A stretch of 64,000 nucleotides of DNA from Pseudoalteromonas umbrosa. Its GTDB lineage: Bacteria; Pseudomonadota; Gammaproteobacteria; Enterobacterales; Alteromonadaceae. The stretch covers positions 329,968-393,967 of the forward strand of contig NZ_JASJUU010000002.1 in NCBI RefSeq assembly GCF_030125375.1, given 5' to 3'. Below the pieces are notes generated by a model. The model made no database searches, was not told the origin of the DNA, and saw only the letters and a list, made by a program, of their open reading frames with translations. A program made the position numbers and the translations under genes. Of this stretch, positions 1 to 9,988 are shown piece by piece. Each line of letters begins with the position of its first letter. Within the stretch, counting starts at the first letter, position 1.

Positions 1-2620
1 AGCCTGCAAAGATTTCACGACCAATGTGGCCAGCGCCGTAAATTGAGTAATTTACCCAGCGGTTAGCATCATCAAGCACCACACCTTTGTCAAACAAGTT
101 TCTCACACCTAGTGTCCAAGTACCGTAACCTTCTGTGAAGTACTTAGTATTTAAGTTATGAACAACGTAAGTTGGGTTGTGGTTGCTGTAAGTATAGAAG
201 AAGTCATTGTTTTCAACAGTTAATACTTCATCTTCAGCTGTGCTAGCAACGATATCTGTAGTCCAGTTAACTGCTACGTTGTCAATTGAGTAGTTAACAG
301 ATAGTTGTGAACGCCACTCAGGAGTCTCTGGTGCACCCGCAGTATCTTGTGATGGACCACCGAAGAAAACATCTTCTTTCGCTTCAAGAATGTAAGTCGT
401 TACTTTCTTAAACTTGAACTCCCCGAAGCTTGTGTCTAAGCGGTAAGAAAGGTCTAAATCTAAACCCTTACGAGACATGAATGAACCATTTTCATAACGC
501 GTCGTTACTAAGCCATTGATATTGCCGTTGGCATGACGATCTAAGTTCACGCCAGGGTATGCACTCTCAATGTTACCAAGCACACCAGCATAATCTGCAT
601 TCATCAGATCTTGAACTGTGATTAGAGAGATAACGTTATCAATTTCTAGTGAGAAGAAGTCAAGCTTAATACCAACATCTTCAAAGCCAGAGTAAACAAT
701 ACCTGCATTGATATATGTTGACTCTTCTGGACCTAAATTCTTATTACCATTACGTAGATTAGAAACTGCACCAGCCTTACAATCTGCTGGAGCGAAACCA
801 TTTTTCTCACATTTTACATAGTCGATAACTCGAGGGTGGCTCTCCGACGGTGCCGCTAGTAACTCGTTTAGAGATGGTGCACGGAAACCTTTTGAGTATG
901 AACCACGAACAAGTAGATCATCCATAGGACGGTATTCAACTTTAAAGCTTGGAGTACCCTTGCTACCAAAGTCACTGTATCTGTCATAGCGGTATGCGGC
1001 ACTTAGGATTAAGTTATCCAGTACAGGCATTGCGATTTCATAAAATACAGCTTTCGTATCACGCTCACCAGCTGAAGAACTACCAGCAGAACCACCTACT
1101 AGGCCAGCTTCACTTTGTGCATCATATTGTGAGCGAAGCTCTTGGTCGAAGTACTCGGCACCGATGTAATGCTGAATTTCGCCGCCTTCTAGTTCACCAG
1201 CAGCAAATGAAACACCACCAAAGATATGGTTAAGTTCGTTTTGATCTTCTACATAAACAGTAGTTGCTAGGTTGTTGTTCCACTCTTCAGAACCTTGAAC
1301 GATAGGTGTTTCATCGTTTACTCTGTCAAAGTTATATGCCAAACCACCTGAGCTTAGGTAATTACGACCCGCACGACGGTAATCTAATTTTGCTTTGTGG
1401 TAAGCAATTTCGTATTCAGCCGTTTCACCGAAGAAACCTTTTAAGCCGATCATATAGTCTTGTTGATAGTCCGTTACATTCGTGTCACGGTTACCAACTT
1501 GGTACCAACGGAAATGGCCATTTACGCCGTCTTCACCTAATTCATTTAATGGGTGATCAGCTGGCATATTCCAAATTGTTGCAGCAGGAGGTGCATATCG
1601 ACCAAAAGAGTCATTACGGCTTAACATAGCACGCGTATAAAGCTCTAAATCGTCAGTCAGGTTATACGTCATGCTCGTCATAACAGAGTCACGTTGTGTA
1701 GACGCAGAGTTAGCCGCTACATCAGCGTATGAGTAACCACATACTGTGCCACCTGAAGTTGTACCAAGAGTACCAACAAAGCCAGGAACATCGTTCTTCA
1801 ATTGCTCACAATTCGCAGCAGCTGTCATCACACCATTTTTATCAGAAAATGTTGCGCCCATTAAGCTAACACCAATAGTTTCCTCACCGTGAACAATCAC
1901 GCCGTCACCATTGTCATCGTTTACGTACTTTTTAGTGTAATCACGGTCACGCTCAAAAATTGGGTTACGCGTCTGGTGATCGTAAACAAACGTGATGTTA
2001 CCTTTATCAGAGCTGATACCAAAAGCAAGAGACATTTGCTTGCTGTCGGCACCCTCGGCTTCTGGGCGACCTACTTGAATGTCAAATGAAGCGCCTTCAT
2101 AGTCTTTTTTCAAGATAACATTGATAACACCAGCGATAGCATCAGAACCATAGATAGCAGATGCACCATCTTTAAGGATTTCAATGCGCTCAACTGCCGC
2201 CATTGGAATCGCACTTAGGTTTGCCGCAGAGCCACCAAGAGACGGTGAACCCGCCATACGCTTACCATCAACAAGTACTAGTGTACGGTCTTGGCCTGCA
2301 CCTAATAAGCTTACTGTTGATTGTGACTGCCAGCCAGAACCTGAAGCTGGAGAGAATGAACCAAAGCTATTTGACGTAACGCTTTGTAGTGCGTCGGCTA
2401 CTGATACACGACCTTGGCTTTCAAATTCAGCAGTTGTAATAACTTCAACAGGGCTCGCGCCTTCCATATCAACACGTTTGATACGTGAGCCAGTTACTTC
2501 AATACGTTCTACTTTTTCTGCGCCTTCTGCAGCTACAGCATTAGTTGCAAATGCAGCTGAAGAAGCAGCACCAAACGCTAGTGCAATACGCACAGCTTTA
2601 GTTACTTTAGTGTTCAACAT
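1..2620 (-). CDS. TonB-dependent receptor (3' end outside window)
   Basis: This is an outer-membrane, TonB-energised importer; the ligand cannot be told from sequence. The start at 2620 follows an AGGGAGAAT ribosome site. A signal peptide ends near AVAAEG, followed by the VTGSRIKR motif and a plug domain (VEVITTAEFESQGRVSVADAL, then LVLVDGKRM, then a RIEILKDGASAIYGSDAIAGVINVI-like stretch). The rest is an aromatic-rich beta barrel containing SYSKGFRAPSLNELL. At least 873 codons are present. The frame reaches the left edge at RNLFDKG and GAGHIGREIFAG, so probably only the last barrel strand is missing. Receptors of this GSRIKR type are common in Alteromonadales and Xanthomonadales and take up siderophores, saccharides or peptides. 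No substrate-specific neighbour is visible. Confidence 0.93.
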   Translation of the reverse strand, partial: MLNTKVTKAVRIALAFGAASSAAFATNAVAAEGAEKVERIEVTGSRIKRVDMEGASPVEVITTAEFESQGRVSVADALQSVTSNSFGSFSPASGSGWQSQSTVSLLGAGQDRTLVLVDGKRMAGSPSLGGSAANLSAIPMAAVERIEILKDGASAIYGSDAIAGVINVILKKDYEGASFDIQVGRPEAEGADSKQMSLAFGISSDKGNITFVYDHQTRNPIFERDRDYTKKYVNDDNGDGVIVHGEETIGVSLMGATFSDKNGVMTAAANCEQLKNDVPGFVGTLGTTSGGTVCGYSYADVAANSASTQRDSVMTSMTYNLTDDLELYTRAMLSRNDSFGRYAPPAATIWNMPADHPLNELGEDGVNGHFRWYQVGNRDTNVTDYQQDYMIGLKGFFGETAEYEIAYHKAKLDYRRAGRNYLSSGGLAYNFDRVNDETPIVQGSEEWNNNLATTVYVEDQNELNHIFGGVSFAAGELEGGEIQHYIGAEYFDQELRSQYDAQSEAGLVGGSAGSSSAGERDTKAVFYEIAMPVLDNLILSAAYRYDRYSDFGSKGTPSFKVEYRPMDDLLVRGSYSKGFRAPSLNELLAAPSESHPRVIDYVKCEKNGFAPADCKAGAVSNLRNGNKNLGPEESTYINAGIVYSGFEDVGIKLDFFSLEIDNVISLITVQDLMNADYAGVLGNIESAYPGVNLDRHANGNINGLVTTRYENGSFMSRKGLDLDLSYRLDTSFGEFKFKKVTTYILEAKEDVFFGGPSQDTAGAPETPEWRSQLSVNYSIDNVAVNWTTDIVASTAEDEVLTVENNDFFYTYSNHNPTYVVHNLNTKYFTEGYGTWTLGVRNLFDKGVVLDDANRWVNYSIYGAGHIGREIFAG

Positions 2621-3113
2621 GTGATTCTCCCTGGGCTTACTACTTAGCAGTAAGCTTGAGTTTTATAAGTCTTTACTTCTGGCTCTAGTGGCCGGTTTTA
2701 AAAATTCGGCATGGATACTAATCGGGACTCATGTTAAACGTCAAACAAGGGCAAGTTAACACTCACTAACAAAAACTAAACAGCAAAACATCAAATTTTA
2801 ATACCTTTTTGAAGTTAATAAACACTTACTCCAATATGGATTAAATTTTTAATTAAATTCACAGAAATCATGGACAATAAAAATACACCACCGTATTTTA
2901 TTAAAAAAAGCAAGCCGCAATCGCGTTAATAAAAATATTTTTATATTCCGTTTAAGTGGTCGATTTTCAGCCAACGAAATAACTGACTACAAATAATTTG
3001 CACAAATGGGAAGGTGCATTTACATCGCTGTAAAAGCAATTTTAAAGATTGGCTATCTGTTGTGCTGCAAAATCTCGAATATTACAAAGCGATAAAAATT
3101 CGCATCTAGAGAT
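2621..3113. other. intergenic, 493 bases
   Basis: This stretch separates the TonB receptor start from the polB stop. It holds the candidate receptor promoter and leader hairpin on its left side. The rest is AT-rich, with a TAAAAATATTTTTA palindrome near 2929-2942 and no reading frame that looks coding. Confidence 0.6.
2708..2744 (-). promoter_or_regulatory. candidate sigma70 promoter of the TonB receptor gene
   Basis: Read on the minus strand, TTGACG (2739-2744) and TAGTAT (2715-2720) are 18 bases apart, which fits -35 and -10 boxes. Transcription would start near 2708, leaving an 88-base leader. The leader holds a 7-bp hairpin: GCTTACT at 2635-2641 pairs with AGTAAGC at 2649-2655. The -10 box matches the consensus at only four of six positions. 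Confidence 0.4.
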
Positions 3114-5486
3114 TTACAAATCAAAGGATCGTTGACCTGCCAAATTGATCGCATTTTCATCAATATTAGGCAGCATTCTATATATAGGTAATATTTGCTT
3201 TTCTATATAATGGGTGTAATCAAGTTGTGTAAGCGCTTTGATATATAGTTGAGGACCGGACTGGCTGATATAGTATGCAATTTGGCTCCCCTTACCGAGC
3301 CCATTCACCAAGCCCAAGCGCGTCGCTTCTTTAGCTGCACGCACATGGGGGGGAATATTCTTGACGTATGCATCCAACGGCTTGCCCAGACGCTTTTTAT
3401 AAATAAGCTTATCATCCACTTGTCCGGAAGTAATGAGGCCGATGTAATGCTCTGTGATTTCTACTACGCTTTTATCATCGAATAGTGCACGGATCAGCGC
3501 TTGCTGATACTCTTTGGCAACGCTCGTCCAATCACTGCGTACAGTCTCCATCCCTTTAAACACCAACTCAGGTTGCCCTTTACTCTCAATTTGGCCAACA
3601 TAGCGCTTTTTTGACCCCGTTTCTTGGCCTCTAATAGTGGGCATAAAGAAAGGGCTATAATGTGTTTCAAACTCTATCTCTAAAAAGCTTGAGAGCTGAT
3701 ACTGCTTTTCAAGCTCATCAGCCCAGCGCTCATTGATCATTGCCATCAGTGATTTGCCAATGTCCTGACAGTCTTTTGCACTGGCAGCATCCGCTACCTT
3801 AACAAATGTAGAGTCTGTATCGCCATATATCACTTCATAACCCATTCCTTCGATCCATCGTCGCGTGGTTTGCATGATTTCATGACCGCGCATCGTAATT
3901 GAACTGGACAGTCTCGGGTCATAAAAGCGGCACCCTTTAGAGCCTAATACACCATACAGACTATTCATAATGATTTTTATCGCCTGCTGCAGCATCTGCT
4001 CTCCTTCGAGCTTGGCTTTATGTCGAGCCGCCCAGAGCTGAGCAACTAGTTGAGGTAAATGATGCTGCTCTCTAGAAAATAATCCCTTATTAAATCCTGG
4101 AATGGCATTGAGCACATCTTGCTCCCCCTCTATGAGCCCCATAGGGTCAATACAAAAGGTACGTATAATGGAAGGATAAAGACTTTTGAAATCCAGTACC
4201 AAGACGTTTTTATATAGCCCAGGCTTAGAGTCCATTACATACCCTCCGGGACTATCAAAGTTTAAACCATGCTCTCCAAGATTGGGCGCAATATAGCCAC
4301 TGCGATGGAGTAAGGGTAAATAAAGGTTAGTAAACGCTGCCACTGAGCCACCCATGCGCTCGAGTTCCAACCCTGTTAATCGTGTTCTCGCAATCGCAAA
4401 GTCAAGCAATGACTGCTGCTCAAAAATATCCCAAACTAACTGGCAGTCTTCTAAGTTATATTTGGCAAGGCTAAGTTTGTCCTCATGGAATTGTCTGATA
4501 ATTTCTTCTAATTGATTATCCTGAGCAATCAATTTATCGCGACCAAGTACTTCTTTAGCAACAAAGCTTAACTTAAATGTTTCAAAGTGATAGGTCGCAT
4601 TTTTCATGGTATCAATGCCATCTATCACAACGCGACCCGGGATCAGTACACGGGTAAAATTCCCACTAGATACTTGCATCGCTTCACCATCACGGCCAAT
4701 ATTAAGCGAGACGCCCAAAGCCTGAGCGCGCTCATGAAGTACCACGCAGTCGAAGTCAATGACATTCCAGCCAATCAATACGTCAGGGTCTAACTGTACT
4801 ATTAAGTTACACAAGGTATGAAGTAACGCGATTTCATCTTCAACCCAAACAATATTTATGTCGCTTAACTGTGGCTCCCCTATCATGATCACCGTTTTTC
4901 TGTCACCCGATACCAAGCCAACTGAAAACAAAACGCCATCACCACTGCACTCAATATCCAATGACAGCATAGTTAGATCTGGTACAAACACAGGGTTAGT
5001 TTTTAATTTTGCACGTCGTAGCTCAATGTAACCACTGCATTGCACGGGCTGACCGGTGACCCAAACGCCGCCTTTAATATAGCGCTCCATTAAATATCTA
5101 TCAGCATGACGGATATCTTCCTCGTACATTGGCACATATCCAGTCAGTGTTTCTTTGGCATTGTAAAAGTCACTTAAACTTGAAAAATACAGTGCGCAGA
5201 CTTTAGATTGGTCAAAATGCTTTAATGCAACGTCAGCTAACCTGAACCGGCAGCTCGCTTGCTCTAGCTTCTGTTTTACCTTCTCACTATGCTTTTGCAT
5301 GATAAAAAACACGCATTGCTCATCTTCAACAAAAGCCTTAATGACCCCTTGCTGCGTCTTCAACCAATAACACAAGCGTAACTTGCCTTTATATGAAGTT
5401 TGTTGCCGTGACAAAATAAAGCCCGGATATACTGCTTGTGCCAATTGTGAACCCCGCCTAAAATACACCCCTGTAATTATATCCAT
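3114..5486 (-). CDS. polB: DNA polymerase II (family B)
   Basis: This is a replicative-fidelity and translesion polymerase with 3'-5' proofreading, LexA-controlled in E. coli. The 790 residues compare with about 783 for the E. coli enzyme. Visible motifs are ExoI SLDIECSGDG (D177, E179), the ExoII region IGWNVIDFDC, ExoIII KYNLEDCQ, polymerase motif A LDFKSLYPSI, motif B KIIMNSLYGVLG and motif C IYGDTDST. The C-terminus contains KRLGKPLDAYVKNIPPHVRAA. The frame is open upstream to 5654, but family alignment puts the N-terminus at MDIITGVYFRRG, so I start at 5486. This leaves 23 bases to the divergent dinG. The ribosome site is weak. No canonical LexA box is visible between the two genes. Confidence 0.95.
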   Translation of the reverse strand: MDIITGVYFRRGSQLAQAVYPGFILSRQQTSYKGKLRLCYWLKTQQGVIKAFVEDEQCVFFIMQKHSEKVKQKLEQASCRFRLADVALKHFDQSKVCALYFSSLSDFYNAKETLTGYVPMYEEDIRHADRYLMERYIKGGVWVTGQPVQCSGYIELRRAKLKTNPVFVPDLTMLSLDIECSGDGVLFSVGLVSGDRKTVIMIGEPQLSDINIVWVEDEIALLHTLCNLIVQLDPDVLIGWNVIDFDCVVLHERAQALGVSLNIGRDGEAMQVSSGNFTRVLIPGRVVIDGIDTMKNATYHFETFKLSFVAKEVLGRDKLIAQDNQLEEIIRQFHEDKLSLAKYNLEDCQLVWDIFEQQSLLDFAIARTRLTGLELERMGGSVAAFTNLYLPLLHRSGYIAPNLGEHGLNFDSPGGYVMDSKPGLYKNVLVLDFKSLYPSIIRTFCIDPMGLIEGEQDVLNAIPGFNKGLFSREQHHLPQLVAQLWAARHKAKLEGEQMLQQAIKIIMNSLYGVLGSKGCRFYDPRLSSSITMRGHEIMQTTRRWIEGMGYEVIYGDTDSTFVKVADAASAKDCQDIGKSLMAMINERWADELEKQYQLSSFLEIEFETHYSPFFMPTIRGQETGSKKRYVGQIESKGQPELVFKGMETVRSDWTSVAKEYQQALIRALFDDKSVVEITEHYIGLITSGQVDDKLIYKKRLGKPLDAYVKNIPPHVRAAKEATRLGLVNGLGKGSQIAYYISQSGPQLYIKALTQLDYTHYIEKQILPIYRMLPNIDENAINLAGQRSFDL

Positions 5487-5509
5487 ACTTTTTTGCTTAG
5501 GCGATCCAC

Positions 5510-7579
5510 ATGTTGTCAGACTCTTTAAAAAAAACCGTACGTCATGCCCATCAAAATATCGCTCAGCAACTTGAAGATTATCGCCCTCGCAGTAGCCAAA
5601 ACTACCTAGTAGCTGAAATCGCAAAAACGCTTGCCGGTGAATATCACAAATCACAGCGGATCTGCGTCATCGAAGCTGGAACAGGTACAGGTAAATCACT
5701 AGCTTATTGCCTTGGTGCGCTGCCATTAGCACTAGCAAAAAAGAAAAAGCTCATAATTTCTACAGCAACGGTCGCTCTACAAGAACAGTTAATTGAGAAA
5801 GAGCTGCCTTTTTTTAAAGAGCATAGTGGCATTGACTTTAAATTTGATTTGGTGAAAGGACGCCAGCGCTATATTTGCGTACAAAAGCTTATGGCTGCGG
5901 TAAATCAAGACGATATGCAAATGTCTCTGGTACCGACGACCACGTCACCACTGTCTGACATGGAACAGAAATGTTTACAGACACTTGCCAATGCCTACCA
6001 AAACAAGCAGTGGGCAGGTGACAGAGACAGCTGGGAAGATACGATTCCTGACAAAGTATGGAATTTAATTGCCTGTGACAAACACGCCTGTCAGCGCCAA
6101 ATGAAGTCCCATCATTTATGCCCTTTTCATCTTGCACGACAAAAAATTGCGCAAATGGATGTTCTGGTTATTAACCATGCGTTATTGCTCGCAGATCTAG
6201 AACTTGGCGGTGGCACAATATTACCTGAGCCTGAAGATACCTTTTATGTTATTGATGAGGCCCATCACTTGCCCCACATTACACGCGACTTCTCATCCGC
6301 TGCCGCAACCATCAAAGGCACCATAGAGTGGCTCGAAAAGCTGTTAAAATTTAGTGGCAAAATGGCCAATACCATTGTCTCGCAAAGAGCGATTGGACAA
6401 AATTTCAAACTTAATGACGCTGCCAACGACGCCAGTAAATATCTTAGAACAGTTCGGGACAGCCTTGATAAGGCTGATTTTGAATACAACGACAACGATA
6501 CTTATCGATTCATCAACGGAGATGTCCCTGAGTCTCTAACGACTCAAGCGAAAGAAATCGCAGATGCAACGCTTGATGCGCTTAGGGCACTAAATAAGAT
6601 GCATGATGCACTGACAACAGATGTATCGGATGGTGATGTACAAGCATTTTTAGCGGACCCTCTACTGGTAGAAAGCGGCCAATACATTAATCGTCTAGAA
6701 CAGCTCAATAAATTATGGTTCAGCTATGCGGCCAAAGGTGAAAGCACTCCGCATGCGCGCTGGATCAAGCGCATGGAATATAAAAACCATCACGACCATT
6801 TGTTATGTGACTGTCCAATAGAAGTTGGCTTTTACTTAAAAGACAAGCTTTGGCGAGAATGCGCTGGCGCTGTGCTTTGCTCTGCGACCCTTACTGCGCT
6901 TGGTAGCTTTGATCATTTTTCCAAAGAAAGTGGATTAATTGGTGAAGATGGTGTGAAATTCATCAAAGCAGACTCGCCCTTTGCATATCAGCAACAAGCT
7001 ACTTTGCATTTGCCCAAAACAACCGTTGAACCAACGGATAAAACATTCAGTGACTTTTTGGCTGAGGCATTACCGCAATACTTAGATAAAAACAAAGCAA
7101 ACCTCGTATTATTTGCCTCATATTGGCAAATGGATCATGTCGTCGCAGCGCTGCGCAAAAAGAAACTTAATATTCTTGTGCAGGGAGAAATGTCGCGAGA
7201 AGCCTTGCTTACCCGTCATAAGGCTGCTATTGATTTAGGCGCTGGTAGCATTTTATTTGGCACACAAAGCCTATCTGAAGGGCTCGATCTACCTGGTAAA
7301 TATTTAGAAAATTTAATTATTACTAAGATACCTTTCGCTGTACCCACCTCGCCAGTTGAAGAAGCACAAGCTGAATTTATTCAGTCAAAAGGAGGAAACC
7401 CATTTTTATCTATTACTGTACCTGATGCTGCAAAGAAATTAGTGCAAAGCTGTGGTAGACTGCTGCGCAAGGAAACTGACTCTGGTCGCATCACGATACT
7501 TGATAGGCGCCTTGTAACAAAACGTTATGGAAAAGCCATGCTCGACACGCTACCACCCTTTGCAAGACAAATAGATTAA
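5510..7579 (+). CDS. dinG: DinG-type ATP-dependent 5'-3' DNA helicase (XPD-like, Fe-S)
   Basis: This superfamily 2 iron-sulfur helicase unwinds R-loops, D-loops and forked DNA during repair. The 689 residues compare with 716 for E. coli DinG. Walker A is EAGTGTGKS (K62). The four Fe-S cysteines are visible as YIC (C123), IAC (C189), HAC (C194) and HLC (C204). The DEAH box is VIDEAHH (about 249-252). Later motifs include LCSATLTALGSF, FGTQSLSEGLDLPG and VQSCGRLLRKETDSGRITILDRRL. It is the first gene of a tight rightward series: the TSUP gene starts two bases after its stop. It is divergent from polB, another DNA-repair gene. Confidence 0.95.
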   Translation: MLSDSLKKTVRHAHQNIAQQLEDYRPRSSQNYLVAEIAKTLAGEYHKSQRICVIEAGTGTGKSLAYCLGALPLALAKKKKLIISTATVALQEQLIEKELPFFKEHSGIDFKFDLVKGRQRYICVQKLMAAVNQDDMQMSLVPTTTSPLSDMEQKCLQTLANAYQNKQWAGDRDSWEDTIPDKVWNLIACDKHACQRQMKSHHLCPFHLARQKIAQMDVLVINHALLLADLELGGGTILPEPEDTFYVIDEAHHLPHITRDFSSAAATIKGTIEWLEKLLKFSGKMANTIVSQRAIGQNFKLNDAANDASKYLRTVRDSLDKADFEYNDNDTYRFINGDVPESLTTQAKEIADATLDALRALNKMHDALTTDVSDGDVQAFLADPLLVESGQYINRLEQLNKLWFSYAAKGESTPHARWIKRMEYKNHHDHLLCDCPIEVGFYLKDKLWRECAGAVLCSATLTALGSFDHFSKESGLIGEDGVKFIKADSPFAYQQQATLHLPKTTVEPTDKTFSDFLAEALPQYLDKNKANLVLFASYWQMDHVVAALRKKKLNILVQGEMSREALLTRHKAAIDLGAGSILFGTQSLSEGLDLPGKYLENLIITKIPFAVPTSPVEEAQAEFIQSKGGNPFLSITVPDAAKKLVQSCGRLLRKETDSGRITILDRRLVTKRYGKAMLDTLPPFARQID

Positions 7580-7581
7580 GA

Positions 7582-8361
7582 ATGCTAGAACTCGCTTTTG
7601 ACCCTCTAACATGGGCACTTTTATGTGCAGTTGCGCTGGCAGCTGGTTTTATTGATGCAGTCGCAGGTGGCGGGGGCATGCTCACTGTACCTGCACTTTT
7701 AACTGCGGGCTTACCGCCGCATGTAACATTGGGTACCAATAAGTTAGCTGCAAGCTTTGGTTCACTTACCGCAAGTTTTACCTATTATAAAAAGCAATTA
7801 TTCAATCCACGCTTTTGGGCGGCCTCAACCATCGCTACCGCCATTGGGGCAATTCTTGGCACCTTACTGGTTGATAAATTAAGTATTGAGTTTTTAAATA
7901 AGCTGCTTCCTGTGATCATCATTATTGTCGCTTTATACAGTTTGTTCGGCAGTCTCAGCTCTACTGAATTAAATACCTTGCCAAAGAAAACGCCAATGTT
8001 AAAGGTTAAGCAATGGATTCAAGGCTTATCTTTGGGCTTTTTTGATGGCTTAGCAGGACCAGGAACGGGCACGTTTTGGACCGCGTCAAATGGCTTATTA
8101 TATAAAATGAGCTTGCTACTCAACTGTGGTTTGGCACGCTCAATGAACTTTGTGTCCAACTTCATTTCGTTGATCACATTTGTCGCTTTAGGGCATGTGA
8201 ATTTCTTGCTCGGTGTCACCATGGGTGCCTTTTTGATGCTCGGTGCTTGGATAGGCGCGCATTCAGCCATTAAATTTGGCAGCAAGCTAATAAAGCCTAT
8301 ATTTAATACTGTCGTGATACTTTTAGCGGGTAAGCTCATTTTTGAGGCGTATCTTTCATGA
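7582..8361 (+). CDS. TSUP (TauE/SafE) family permease, YfcA-like
   Basis: This is an inner-membrane protein of the sulfite/organosulfonate exporter family. The 259 residues carry about eight hydrophobic segments in two similar halves. The first half has GFIDAVAGGGGMLTVPALL and the second has GFFDGLAGPGTGTFW, the paired Gly-rich signatures of the YfcA branch. The substrate is unknown for this branch. It starts two bases after dinG stops and shares an ATGA with priC, so it is probably cotranscribed with both. The operon link to DNA repair is positional only. Confidence 0.88.
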   Translation: MLELAFDPLTWALLCAVALAAGFIDAVAGGGGMLTVPALLTAGLPPHVTLGTNKLAASFGSLTASFTYYKKQLFNPRFWAASTIATAIGAILGTLLVDKLSIEFLNKLLPVIIIIVALYSLFGSLSSTELNTLPKKTPMLKVKQWIQGLSLGFFDGLAGPGTGTFWTASNGLLYKMSLLLNCGLARSMNFVSNFISLITFVALGHVNFLLGVTMGAFLMLGAWIGAHSAIKFGSKLIKPIFNTVVILLAGKLIFEAYLS

Positions 8362-8957
8362 GCCAAGCACTGAACAAGCTCAACAGCAAACTTGAACAAT
8401 TGGGCACTCAAGCCTATCAATTTGATAATGCTAAGTGGTTTGATAAAAACCGCTATATTCAAAATCAGCCTAGCTTATTTGATAGCCATTTGTTTCACAC
8501 CAAAAGTCTGTTGCTCAGTGATTATGTCGAAGAGATTAAGCTCACACTAAAAAACCTCCCACCGGAGCAGAACCGCCATGCATACCAATTTGCTGTAGAG
8601 CAAGTGGGTGAGCAAATGCAGGCCGTAATTAAAGTGCTTAAATCAACACCGGTATGGGCAAAAGAGAACAAACTGAGTCAACCTAAAAAGGCCAAAGTAT
8701 ATAAAAAAGCCATTCAGCGTATTATGCAGTCTTCTCATGAGTTGTATCAGGAACTGTCTCAAAACCATGAATTTGAGCGGCGCCTACAAGAGATGATCGA
8801 TCTTCGACGGGCCCAACTCGATGGTGCTAACGCAGAGCAAAATGCTAAACTCAATGCTGAAATTTTGGCGCTTCACACCCGTTTAGGGCGCTGTCGAAAA
8901 GCCATTTCAGCCACCGAAGAAAAAATACAACAACTCGAAAAGCAAGGTAATCGCTGA
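8358..8957 (+). CDS. priC: primosomal replication protein PriC (N'')
   Basis: PriC restarts stalled replication forks by loading DnaB at gapped forks and binding SSB. The 199 residues are slightly longer than E. coli PriC (175). The C-terminal half carries the family signature FERRLQEMIDLRRAQLDGA, followed by a helical tail LGRCRKAISATEEKIQQLEKQ. Its start overlaps the TSUP stop (ATGA) and its TGA is followed at once by the GTG of the deacetylase-like gene. Linkage to rsmS, two genes downstream, mirrors the priC-ybaM neighbourhood of E. coli. Confidence 0.9.
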   Translation: MSQALNKLNSKLEQLGTQAYQFDNAKWFDKNRYIQNQPSLFDSHLFHTKSLLLSDYVEEIKLTLKNLPPEQNRHAYQFAVEQVGEQMQAVIKVLKSTPVWAKENKLSQPKKAKVYKKAIQRIMQSSHELYQELSQNHEFERRLQEMIDLRRAQLDGANAEQNAKLNAEILALHTRLGRCRKAISATEEKIQQLEKQGNR

Positions 8958-8958
8958 C

Positions 8959-9861
8959 GTGTTGTTTTACGATGATATTTACAGCAGCCTTGACCTTCCC
9001 CCAAGACATCGCTTCCCTATTTGTAAATATGCAAAACTCAAAGCCCGCATCGAAGACATTGGACTCGGTCAGTATCTTAGACCCGTCAATGATAAAGCCA
9101 CTCAGCAGCAACTCACTCGTTGTCACACCCAAGCGTATGTTGATGCTTTTTGCAATGGCACCCAGAGTCAAGTCGACATTAAACGCATGGGGTTTCCTTG
9201 GTCTGAGCAATTAGTCGAGCGTACCTTAACATCTGTTGGTGCCAGTATAAAAGCGGCCAACTACGCCCTTAAAAATGGTTTCTCAGCAAATTTAGCCGGT
9301 GGATATCACCATGCATTTACAGACAGAGCCAGTGGCTTTTGTATTTTTAATGATTTGGCCATTGCTGCGTGCGAATTAATAGATACACAACAAGCCGATG
9401 TCGTGTTGATCTTAGATTGTGATGTCCACCAAGGTGATGGCACAGCAGCTATTTTAGAGTCTCGCAGTGATGTGGTTACCTGCTCAATTCATTGCGAACA
9501 AAACTTTCCAAGGCTCAAAGAAACCTCTGATTATGATTTTGCACTGCCAGCAAACACACAAAACAGCGAGTATTTAAGCACACTTAAGCAGGCCCTTGAC
9601 CTCTGTGTTCGTGTCCATCAACCAGATATTGTTTTATACAATGCAGGCGCTGACATCTTTCACAAAGATGAGCTAGGCCACTTTAACATTTCCCTTCAAG
9701 GTGTTTTAGAGCGTGAGCAAATTGTTTTGGACTATTGCTATCAGCATGCTTTGCCGTTAATGTGCGCCTTAGGTGGCGGTTACCAGCGTGACACAGACAG
9801 CTTAGTGACCGTACATCAGCAACTATTTAGTGCCTTACAAGCATCTCGCTTCCTTGCCTAA
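8959..9861 (+). CDS. histone deacetylase / AcuC-AphA family amidohydrolase
   Basis: This is a zinc-dependent deacetylase of the arginase/HDAC fold, 300 residues. The GTG start is one base after the priC stop. Active-site blocks are visible: LAGGYHHAF (His pair), SGFCIFNDLAIA, LDCDVHQGDGTA (Asp and His zinc ligands), YNAGADIFHKDELG (third zinc ligand) and LGGGYQRD (Gly-rich loop with Tyr). All expected catalytic positions are present. Bacterial members remove acetyl groups from polyamines, acetoin-enzyme lysines or other amides, and the substrate here cannot be named. It is the last gene of the dinG series. A 127-base gap with a new ribosome site follows. Confidence 0.9.
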   Translation: MLFYDDIYSSLDLPPRHRFPICKYAKLKARIEDIGLGQYLRPVNDKATQQQLTRCHTQAYVDAFCNGTQSQVDIKRMGFPWSEQLVERTLTSVGASIKAANYALKNGFSANLAGGYHHAFTDRASGFCIFNDLAIAACELIDTQQADVVLILDCDVHQGDGTAAILESRSDVVTCSIHCEQNFPRLKETSDYDFALPANTQNSEYLSTLKQALDLCVRVHQPDIVLYNAGADIFHKDELGHFNISLQGVLEREQIVLDYCYQHALPLMCALGGGYQRDTDSLVTVHQQLFSALQASRFLA

Positions 9862-9988
9862 CCCCCTTTTTCTTGACGGTTTTTGTGATTACTCGAAACA
9901 AACTTTACTTTTGTCTTAAGTCGCGCAGTCTACTTTTATGATATAGACTTTAAGTAGTATTGAGGGGGAAAACTGAGGAGTTAACACG

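Noticed and set aside
2184..2624. plus-strand 146-codon frame
   Set aside because: It lies antisense to the well-supported TonB receptor and has no protein-like features.
2929..2942. terminator at TAAAAATATTTTTA
   Set aside because: It is a pure A-T palindrome without loop or T run, in an AT-rich stretch.
5487..5509. LexA box between polB and dinG
   Set aside because: No CTGT-N8-ACAG match is present in the gap or close by.
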